Assembly: GCA_037349105.1 (NCBI GenBank)
Contig: JAYJMM010000009.1
Span: 3,203,001-3,267,000 of the forward strand
Direction: 5' to 3'
Source of the DNA: Limnomonas spitsbergensis
Taxonomy: Eukaryota; Chlorophyta; Chlorophyceae; Chlamydomonadales
DNA length: 64,000 nt
Shown here: one piece after another, positions 54,759 through 62,719 of the stretch
Numbering within the stretch: position 1 is the first letter of the stretch
Layout of the letters: each line of letters begins with the position of its first letter
Notes under the pieces: generated by a model
The model's input: the letters and a program-made list of their open reading frames with translations, nothing else
Databases searched by the model: none
Told to the model about the DNA's origin: nothing
Translations under genes and position numbers: made by a program

Positions 54759-57700
54759 CTGCAACACTTGGCTGTTGCAGGGTGCAACACCTGGCTGTTG
54801 CAGGGTGCAACACTTGGCTGTTGCAGGCTGCAACACTTGGCTGTTGCAGGCTGCAGCACCTGGCTGTTGCAGGCTGCAACACCTGGCTGTTGCAGGCTGC
54901 AACACTTGGCTGTTGCAGGCTGCACCCCTTGGCTGTTGCAGGCTGCAACACTTGGCTGTTGCAGGCTGCAACACCTGGCTGTTGCAGGCTGCAATACCTG
55001 GCTGTTGCAGGCTGCAACACTTAACTGTTGCAGGCTGCGCCTTGCCGTGCTCTTGGCCGTGTTCTCGGCATAAATCATATGCTGAACACGAGCTGCCATC
55101 GGCCAAGACCATTGGTATCCAATGCTGCCACTCCGCGGGCCTGCCTCATTCTCAGCACGCATCGGCTGCTCTAGGACTGTATCCCCTCCATCTGCCCGGC
55201 CCTCTCACGTCAACCCCTCATGGAAGGTGATTGTCAGGCCGGCGCTACCAATCAAGAGCTACTCATGCAGGCTTGCTTCTACCTGGCCTCCATCGTCAAC
55301 TCTGAGGCTTCATCCCCTCCTTCTGCACGGTCCTCTCCTGTCAACCCCTCTCGTGAAGTAATTGTCAGGCCGGCGCCACTGATAAGGTGCCACTCGTGCG
55401 GGTCTGTCTCGTCCCTCGCCGATACCGGTGCCTCTGGGGATTTGAACACTCCAGCCAGCCGCCTCCCCGCCATAAAGGCATCGCATTGCCCCAAAGGAAC
55501 CTTGGCCCACAGCTTGGCATCATCCAGGATCTATCCAGGGGTCAAAGGGGGGCAGGTGGGAGGGTGGGAGGTCAGGTGGGTGGGTGGACAGGGGGGTGGG
55601 TGGGAGGGTGGGAGGTCAGGTGGGTGGGTGGACAGGGGGGTGGGTGGGAGGTCAGGTGAGGGAAGGAGGTGTGAGTAGCAAGAGGGGGCGGGGGGGGGGG
55701 CAACTGAGGGAAGGAGGTGAGGGCAGCAGGGGCGGGGCGGGGGGGGTATGAGCTAGCTGTGGCTAGTGGATGCACCGTGGCCCACAGCTTGGCATCCTCC
55801 AGAATCCATCGAGGGTTCAAGGGGGGGGACAGGTGAGGGAAGGAGGTGTGAGTGTGTGTGGGGGGGGGGCAACTACAGGGAAACTATATTTCAGAATCTA
55901 TTGAGGGTTCAAGGGGGGGGGGGCTGGAAGGAGGGTGTGGGAAACATGGGGGAGGGGTGACGAGCGAGCAGTGGAAGTGGGCTCAACATGGACCAAGGCT
56001 TATCCCCATGCGAGACGGATCAAGGATGAGTGCAGGGACAGCAGAGGGAGCACGTGCAGGAAGGGCAACATGGAGGAGGGGTGACGAGCGAGCAGTGGCC
56101 ACTAGGCTCAACGTGGACCACCGCTTATCCCCATGCAAGACCAATCAAGGGTTTAGGGTTAAGGTTTAAGAGTTTAGAGTTAAGGGTGAGTGCAGGGGCA
56201 GCAGAGGGAGCATGTGTAGGAGGAAGAAGCCCTGGTGGGATCAGTGGTACTACACTGAATGGCAGCTCTCTTCGTTGAAAGTGCCCCGTAGAATGCCGTA
56301 AGCGGGCCATCCTACTTCGGAATATAACCCCTTATAAGCCAAGCGGTACCTCACGCCTCCTACTTTTGCGGAGCGCGTCTTCTTTTGGTCTTTCTAGGAA
56401 GAAGACGTACAGCGGTTCCCCAGCACCACCCTAGTCGCCCCGCTGTTGCCTTGTTTACATTAGGCTGTCACTGCAACAGACGGCTTCAAATACTCGAACT
56501 CACATGTGCCTACTTGGTTTCGTCGTTGCTGATGAATTCAAATATCACTTGGTCCCTGTATACTGATCATACAAATCTGCCAAAACTGGGCAGTTCAGTT
56601 CGAATATTCAAATTCAAATACCTTGTGCTCCCACCTAGTTCTCGTTGCTGCTAGCGAATCGAACGTCACTCGTCCCCGTGCACTCTGAAGCTGCCAAAGC
56701 CGTGTAGTTCGAATATTCAAATTCGAATGCCATCTGTCTCCACCTAATTTTCGTCACTGCTGATAGATTCAATCGTCATCTCATCCCCATGCATTGAGAA
56801 GCTACCAAAGCTGTGACTCATCTTGAATATTCAAATTCAAATACCATCTGTCCCCACCTGGTTTTCGTCACTGCTGATGAATTCAAACATGATCTCATCC
56901 TCATGATCTCATCCTCATCAACTGGGAAGCTACAAAAGCCGTGACACATTTCGAATATTCCAATTCAAATACCACCGAATCCCACCTGGTTTTCATCACT
57001 GCCGATGAATTCAAACGTCATCTCGTCTCCGTTAACTGTAAAGCTGCCAAAGCCGTGCCGCACGGCTGCCGACCGGCACCACAAGCGCTGCTGGTCACCA
57101 ACGTCCGAGAGCTTGTGACCGCCGGACCCTGCAATCAACACACGCCAGGGTTAAAATTATCTCTATTTCAAGTTTATGGTAAAGGGTTTAAGGTTAAAAC
57201 CCCACGCCCCGGCACCACAAGCACTGCTGGTCAACAACATCTTTGAGCTCGTGACCGCCGGACCCTGTAATCAATACACGTCAGGATTTACATTGAGAGG
57301 TTTATGGTCAAATGTTCGACCCGCACTGCTGATCCCCATCACCTGAGAGTTTGTGAATGGCAGGACCTGTGATCAACAAGTATGCTGGTTTTCAAATGTA
57401 TGGTAAAGGTACATGGAAAAGGGTTTCACCATCACAATGTGCTTGTGTGGGTGCCAAGGCTTTTAACCGCATGCTCCCTAAACCCCTGAACCCACCCATC
57501 ACAATGTGCTTGCGTGGGTGCCAAGGGTTTCAACCGCATGCTCCCTAACCACCCTGAACCCACCCATCACAATGTGCTTGCGTGGGTGCCAAGGGTTTTA
57601 ACCGCATGCTCCCTAAACCCTCTGAACCCACCCATCACAATGTGCTTGCGTGGGTGCCAAGGCTTTTAACCGCATGCTCCCTAACCCCCTGAACCCACCC

Positions 57701-60700
57701 ATCACAATGTGCTTGTGTGGGTGCCAAGGCTTTTAACCGCATGCTCCCTAACCCCCTGAACCCACCCATCACAATGTGCTTGCGTGGGTGCCAAGGGTTT
57801 TAACCGCATGCTCCCTAAACCCTCTGAACCCACCCATCACAATGTGCTTGCGTGGGTGCCAAGGCTTTTAACCGCATGCTCCCTAACCCCCTGAACCCAC
57901 CCATCACAATGTGCTTGCGTGGGTGCCAAGGCTTTTAACCGCATGCTCCCTAAACCCTCTGAACCCACCCATCACAATGTGCTTGCGTGGGTGCCAAGGC
58001 TTTTAACCGCATGCTCCCTAACCCCCTGAACCCACCCATCACAATGTGCTTGCGTGGGTGCCAAGGCTTTTAACCGCATGCTCCCTAACCCCCCTGAACC
58101 CACCCATTGCAATGTGCTTGCGTGGGTGCCAAGGCTTTTAACCGCATGCTCCCTAACCCCCCTGAACCCACCCATCACAATGTGCTTGCGTGGGTGCCAA
58201 GGCTTTTAACCGCATGCTCCCTAACCCCCTGAACCCACCCATCACAATGTGCTTGAGTGGGTGCCAAGGCTTTTAACCGCATGCTCCCTAACCCCCTGAA
58301 CCCACCCATCACAATGTGCTTGCGTGGGTGCCAAGGCTTTTAACCGCATGCTCCCTAACCCCCTGAACCCACCCATCACAATGTGCTTGTGTGGGTGCCA
58401 AGGGTTTTAACCGCATGCTCCCTAACCCCCTGAACCCACCCATCACAATGTGCTTGCGTGGGTGCCAAGGCTTTTAACCGCATGCTCCCTAAACCCCCCT
58501 GAACCCACCCATCACAATGTGCTTGCGTGGGTGCCAAGGCTTTTAACCACATGCTCCCTAAACCCCCCTGAACCCACCCATCACAATATGCTTGTGTGGG
58601 TGCCAAGGCTTTTAACCGCATGCTCCCTAAACCCCCTGAACCCACCCATCACAATGTGCTTGCGTGGGTGCCAAGGCTTTTAACCGCATGCTCCCTAAAC
58701 CCCCTGAACCCACCCATCACAATGTGCTTGAGTGGGTGCCAAGGCTTTTAACCGCATGCTCCCTAACCCCCCTGAACCCACCCATCACAATGTGCTTGCG
58801 TGGGTGCCAAGGCTTTTAACCGCATGCTCCCTAACCCCCTGCACCCACCCATCACAATGTGCTTGCGTGGGTGCCAAGGCTTTTAACCGCATGCTCCCTA
58901 AACCCCCTGAACCCACCCATCACAATGTGCTTGCGTGGGTGCCAAGGCTTTTAACCGCATGCTCCCTAACCCCCTGAACCCACCCATCACAATGTGCTTG
59001 TGTGGGTGCCAAGGCTTTTAACCGCATGCTCCCTAACCCCCCTGAACCCACCCATCACAATGTGCTTGAGTGGGTGCCAAGGCTTTTAACCGCATGCTCC
59101 CTAAACCCCCTGAACCCACCCATCACAATGTGCTTGCGTGGGTGCCAAGGCTTTTAACCGCATGCTCCCTAAACCCCCCTGAACCCACCCATCACAATGT
59201 GCTTGCGTGGGTGCCAAGGCTTTTAACCGCATGCTCCCTAAACCCCCTGAACCCACCCATCACAATGTGCTTGCGTGGGTGCCAAGGCTTTTAACCGCAT
59301 GCTCCCTAAACCCCCTGAACCCACCCATCACAATGTGCTTGCGTGGGTGCCAAGGGTTTTAACCGCATGCTCCCTAACCCCCCTGAACCCACCCATCACA
59401 ATGTGCTTGCGTGGGTGCCAAGGCTTTTAACCGCATGCTCCCTAAACCCCCTGAACCCACCCATCACAATGTGCTTGCGTGGGTGCCAAGGCTTTTAACC
59501 GCATGCTCCCTAAACCCCCTGCACCCACCCATCACAATGTGCTTGCGTGGGTGCCAAGGCTTTTAACCGCATGCTCCCTAAACCCCCTGAACCCACCCAT
59601 CACAATGTGCTTGCGTGGGTGCCAAGGCTTTTAACCGCATGCTCCCTAAACCCCTGAACCCACCCATCACAATGTGCTTGCGTGGGTGCCAAGGCTTTTA
59701 ACCGCATGCTCCCTAAACCCCCTGAACCCACCCATCACAATGTGCTTGCGTGGGTGCCAAGGCTTTTAACCGCATGCTCCCTAACCCCCTGAACCCACCC
59801 ATCACAATGTGCGTGATGCCTGTGTTATCGTCCATACATGCCTCTTGTCGAACGTTGCATGTGCGGTAGAAGGTGTGGACATGACCTGACACTACCGCAT
59901 CCACCTGTAGGTATAGTAAACAAAGAAATCATGCAACGTAGGTTCAGATTTTGATGCATGTGCGAACAGTGATGCACTGGTGCATGGGTTCAGGAGGGTT
60001 AAGGGTTTAGGGTTTTGGATGCATGTGCAAACAGTGGTCCGCTGGTGCATGGGATCAGGAGGCACCTTATCATTTTGATGGTGCCAGTGGTGTGGTAGAA
60101 GGTGTGGACACGGTGCGGTTTGAAGTTGGTCGAAGTTTTTTCGCAGTCAAGCAAGGCATAACATTTGATGCATGGGACAGGTACCGCAAACCGGTACGAG
60201 CACACACAAAAAGGTAGAAGGTGTGGACATGACCCAGCACCTCTGCATCCTCCTGAAGCTGCATACTTTCAGCCAGGCAGGTTCTGTATAAAGACAGAAA
60301 GCTACGCCCCGTGAGGGGCGTGAGAGTTAAGGAAACTGGTTCTGTATGTTAACAGTGTGGCATGCATTCATGAAACAAAAGAAAGACAGAAGGCTACGCC
60401 CCGTGGGGGTCGTGAGAGTTAAGGAAACAGCGCATCCTGGGCCGAAGCCACATCCGCGCCGTTACCGTTCATGAAACATCTTATCAAGCTGCAAGTGTGG
60501 TAAAAGGGGTGGACTTGACCCACCACAACTGCATCCACCTGAAGCTGCATACATAAAGCCAGGCAGGTTCAGTGGGCATGGATGAAGGTGGCATCTTGTC
60601 GCATGTTCTGCATGTGCGATAGTGGGGGTGGACATGACCCGCTACCACTGCATTGACCTGCAGGTCCAGGAATGAAGCTGAGTAGGTATATTATTTAACG

Positions 60701-62701
60701 TTTTGTGCGGGCAGTGGGGCATGGACTCAGGAAGTGGATTATCATGCAGGTTCAGTGGGCATAAATTAAGGAGGCATCTTGTCGCATGTTGTGCATGTGC
60801 GATAGTGGGTGTAGACATGACCCGATACCACTGCATCAACCAGTAGGTCCAGAGATGAAGCCAAGTTAGTTCATTGCTTAAGGTTTTGTGCGGGGCAGTG
60901 GTTGGCGTGGATTCTGGAAGCATATTACCTGCTGCTGGTGTGGTATAAGGTGTGGAGGACTGGATGTGACCCCACACCACTGCATCCACCTGAAGGTACA
61001 AAATAAAGCTGAGTAACGTGCATGGGTTTGACTCAGCGTTTCAATGCATTACCTTTGCCTGCGCAACAAACTTGATATGGTAGTTATCAACAAGAGTGCG
61101 CGGACCCTACGGCGTTTACGGTACCGGTAGGCTAGTAATTTAATGTGCGGTCATGGCCTCATGGGCATGGAGTCAGGAGGCATCCTGCCGCACGTTGCGC
61201 TTGTACTGCCTGAAAGTGACCTACCAGTAACCACTCGTACTGCCTGCACGTTGCGCTCGTACTGCCTGAAAGTGACCTACCAGTAACCACTCGTACTGCC
61301 TGCAGCCACATCCCACCTAGATCCACCTGCAACCATCGGTACTGCTTCCCACCTTGTACTCCAGCAGTACATCCTCCAACTGGTTTCTGAGGTGCTCGCC
61401 CACGTCCCTGTTGCTCTTGTGCGGAAAAACGACATACATAGGGCGGTGCATGGCCACCAGCAGCCAGGGGGTGAGGCATCGGTCTACGGAAGCAAGATCA
61501 GCCTGAGGAGAGGAAGGGCAAGGGATTTTGTCATACTCTCTTTATTTAAATCATCAAGCTTATGCAAGGTTCAAGGCCTTAAGCGAGTTCACAACGTATA
61601 GCTGGTAGTGCATGGCCACCAGCAGCCAGAGGGTGAGGCAGCGGTCCACGCAAGCAAGATCAGCCTGAGGAGAGAGAGCCTGAGGAGGGAGTGGGCGAGG
61701 GTTGAAGGGTCAGGGTCTTTTACGCGACCTCCTCGCACATACGATCACATGTACTGCCTATACCAGTATACCTTGCATGTAAAACCGCATGTACTGCCTC
61801 CACCTCACACAGATAACCACGTGTACGGCATCCACCACATGTACTGCCTCTGCCTCACCCATGTGACCTCGTGTACTGCCTCCACTTCATGCATACAGCG
61901 ACTTGTGCTGCCTCCCATCACACCTGCAACTACTCGTACCGCCTGCAATCCTACCTGTGACAATGTGTACTGCCTCAACCCCCATTTGTACCAACTGGTA
62001 CTGCTTGAAACCACCAACCTACCAGCAACCACTTGTACTGCCTGCAGCCACTCCCATATAGCTTAACCTGCAGCCATATGTACTGCCTCCCCACCCTCCC
62101 ACCACCACCACCACCACAACACACACACACAAACGCCTGCAACCACTTGTACTGCTTCAGGCCTGCCTCAATCCAGCCAAACCTGTAACCATCCGTGCTG
62201 CCTCCAACCCCTTGCAATCACTCGTACTGCCTGCAGCCGCCCTCCATCCACCCCAGCGTGCAACCAACCGGACTGCCTCCACTCCCACCTGTAACCACTC
62301 GTACTGCCTCGAGCCTGCCTCCAGATTGTGCTCCGACGACACCACCGTGAAGTGCACGATGCCGTAATCGAAAGAGTACCAGAATGGCGGGTTGTCCGAC
62401 GGCCCGAAGTAGCCCACACCGCCATCCGCAGGCGCAGAGGCGGACGCATCATCAGAAGCGCCCAAAACGTCCCCGCTGCCATCAGACGAGGAGGATGTGG
62501 AGAAGGAGATTGGGCCGTCGGAGTCACTGCCCGTGCGCAACACTTGCTCTTGTTGTTGTTGTTGTTGTTGCTGCACCTGTTGTTCTCCTTGTTGGTGTTG
62601 TTGTTGCTGCGGTTCCTCCGAGACGGCGGAACGGCGATGCAAGCTTGTAGCCAAGGGGCCGTCATCGCCTCTACTGGTGGCACGTGGGGCATTGGACGCA
62701 C
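54743..62701 (-). CDS. Gene C: purple acid phosphatase (metallophosphoesterase), 5' end outside window
   Basis: Minus-strand exons 62701-62289, 61502-61353, 59904-59799, 57128-56986, 55530-55283 and possibly 54758-54743, all with matching phases. Purple acid phosphatases hydrolyse phosphate esters at a dinuclear metal centre, usually outside the cell or in vacuoles. The window shows the second half of the domain: FWYSFDYGIVHF, SSEHNLEAGSRQYEWL, VDRCLTPWLLVAMHRPMY, GHVHTFYRTC, HIVMG, then the C-terminal GFGSFTVNG segment. The His of HRPMY and both His of GHVH (metal ligands in the family) are present. The first metal-binding motifs (GDxxY, GNHE) must lie beyond the right edge. A Gln/Ser-rich insertion of about 90 residues replaces the usual GGECGV region. 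Gene B converges on it. Confidence 0.86.
54759..55040. repeat. 23-bp array with hairpin units, about 12 copies
   Basis: The unit CTGCAACACTTGGCTGTTGCAGG contains inverted 7-mers CTGCAAC and GTTGCAG, so each can fold into a hairpin. Frames on both strands stay open for 90-150 codons and are artefacts. On the minus strand every unit ends in GTTGCAG, identical to the candidate acceptor at 54759-54765. Confidence 0.93.
55090..55270 (-). repeat. Copy of the gene C exon v donor edge
   Basis: Minus-strand GGTAGCGCCGGCCTGACAAT, GAGGGGTTGAC and GCAGATGGAGGGGATAC repeat the last third of exon v about 145-150 bp downstream, with stops introduced. Confidence 0.82.
55283..55530 (-). CDS. Gene C exon v (probable C-terminal extension)
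   Basis: 82 codons plus two bases, acceptor CCTGGATAG, donor GCCAG|GTAGAA (phase 2). Starts ILDDAKLWAKVPLGQCD; joined to exon iv this gives FEFIGSDENQ followed by ILDDAKLW, which resembles the ends of purple acid phosphatases (F.F..SD...LD...). The remainder (SARDETDPHEWHLISG and TSREGLTGEDRAEGGDE) is unfamiliar. Both edges have copies in the adjoining introns, the same signature as other exons of this gene. Confidence 0.6.
55531..56489. other. Gene C intron iv remainder: exon v acceptor copies, G-rich repeats
   Basis: Minus-strand copies of the exon v start (ATTCTGGAGGATGCCAAGC with GTGGGCC) lie at 55765-55815 and, degenerate, at 55885-55920. 55550-55760 is G-rich on the plus strand (GGTGGGTGGGTGG, runs of 8-10 G). 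55950-56215 holds two and a half copies of a 115-bp unit (GGGGTGACGAGCGAGCAGTG). 56280-56489 shows no recognisable feature. Confidence 0.7.
56490..56985 (-). repeat. About 118-bp array, four to five copies of the gene C exon iv donor edge
   Basis: Minus-strand units contain GGCTTTGG.AGCTT, GATGA.ATGACGTTTGAAT or a variant, TCATC(A)GC, and AACCAGGTGGG. This matches the exon end encoding GFGSFTVN...FEFI and its donor. An AT-rich spacer (TTCGAATATTCAAATT) separates them. Divergence increases away from the exon. Confidence 0.88.
56986..57128 (-). CDS. Gene C exon iv: start of the C-terminal segment
   Basis: Two bases plus 47 codons, acceptor TTGATTGCAG, donor AACCAG|GTGGGA (phase 0). Reads GSGGHKLSDV, then LWCRSAAVRHGFGSFTV and FEFIGSDENQ. 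The GF..F.V..D...F.F pattern fits the C-terminal strand region of the family. If the donor were not used, translation would stop six codons later. Confidence 0.8.
57129..57429 (-). repeat. Two copies of the gene C exon iv acceptor edge
   Basis: Minus-strand CAG|GGTCCGGCGGTCACGAGC near 57270 and a weaker CAG|GTCCTGCCATTCACAAAC near 57372 match the real junction CAG|GGTCCGGCGGTCACAAGC at 57128, including the downstream GACCAGCAG. Spacing is about 120-140 bp. Confidence 0.85.
57430..59798 (-). repeat. 67-bp array of about 36 copies of the gene C exon iii donor edge
   Basis: On the minus strand each unit holds GCACATTGTGATGG|GTGGG and continues TTCAGGGGGTTAGG and GAGCATGCGGTTAAAAGCC. The real exon ends CGCACATTGTGATGG|GTGGG and the true intron continues identically (TTCAGGGGGTTAGGGAGC). 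Unit length is 66-69 bp, so every copy retains a candidate 5' splice site and five exon codons. Open frames of 60-90 codons are artefacts. Confidence 0.93.
59799..59904 (-). CDS. Gene C exon iii: GHVH metal-binding motif
   Basis: 35 codons plus one base, acceptor ATACCTACAG, donor ATGG|GTGGGT (phase 1). Reads VDAVVSGHVHTFYRTCN, then two more Cys and ends THIVMG, the canonical order of plant and algal purple acid phosphatases. Both edges are amplified into the flanking introns. Confidence 0.92.
59940..60990 (-). repeat. Six or seven degenerate copies of the gene C exon iii acceptor edge
   Basis: Minus-strand copies of (CAG)GTGGATGCGGTAGT then GGTCATGTCCACACC and TACCGCACATGC occur near 60985-60935, 60850-60790, 60665-60600, 60540-60490, 60255-60205 and 60120-60085, with 120-190 bp spacing. 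Several still read as DAVVxGHVH followed by YRTC. The copies also share GCTGCAT and GGTTCAGTGGGCAT spacers. A family 1 copy sits at 60145-60205. Confidence 0.88.
61353..61502 (-). CDS. Gene C exon ii: VDR..TPW and HRPMY
   Basis: 50 codons, acceptor CTTCCTCTCCTCAG, donor AAG|GTGGGA, phase 0 at both ends. It begins ADLASVDRCLTPWLL and continues VAMHRPMYVV, ending LEDVLLEYK. In the family the residue before HRPMY is usually Gly; here it is Met, while the metal-binding His remains. Confidence 0.9.
61590..61690 (-). repeat. Copy of the gene C exon ii acceptor edge
   Basis: Repeats the first part of exon ii including CAG|GCTGATCTTGCTT and VDRCLTLWLLVAMH, about 145 bp upstream of the real acceptor, then diverges. 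It could serve as an alternative acceptor but its frame is not continued. Confidence 0.85.
62289..62701 (-). CDS. Gene C exon i: Gln-rich insert plus FWYSFDYG segment
   Basis: Two bases plus 137 codons, acceptor CTCAATCCCCAG, donor TTACAG|GTGGGA, phase 0. Residues 31-51 are mostly Gln, 58-92 are Ser/Asp/Gly-rich, and 105-137 carry PPFWYSFDYGIVHFTVVSS and GSRQYEWLQ, strongly typical of purple acid phosphatases. The acceptor side faces a 60-bp array; the donor edge is amplified downstream (61190-62288). Confidence 0.82.
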
Positions 62702-62719
62702 CTGGGGATTGAGGGCAGA

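Larger units (their letters stand above)
61190..62288 (-). repeat. Many degenerate copies of the gene C exon i donor edge
   Basis: On the minus strand GGCAGTACGAGTGGTTACAG followed by GTGGG or GTWGG (the end of exon i and its donor) recurs at least a dozen times with 30-60 bp spacing, in diverged form. Blocks are at 61195-61350 and 61740-62288. Copies also lie beyond exon ii, in the following intron. Plus-strand reading: TACTGCCT recurring. Confidence 0.85.
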
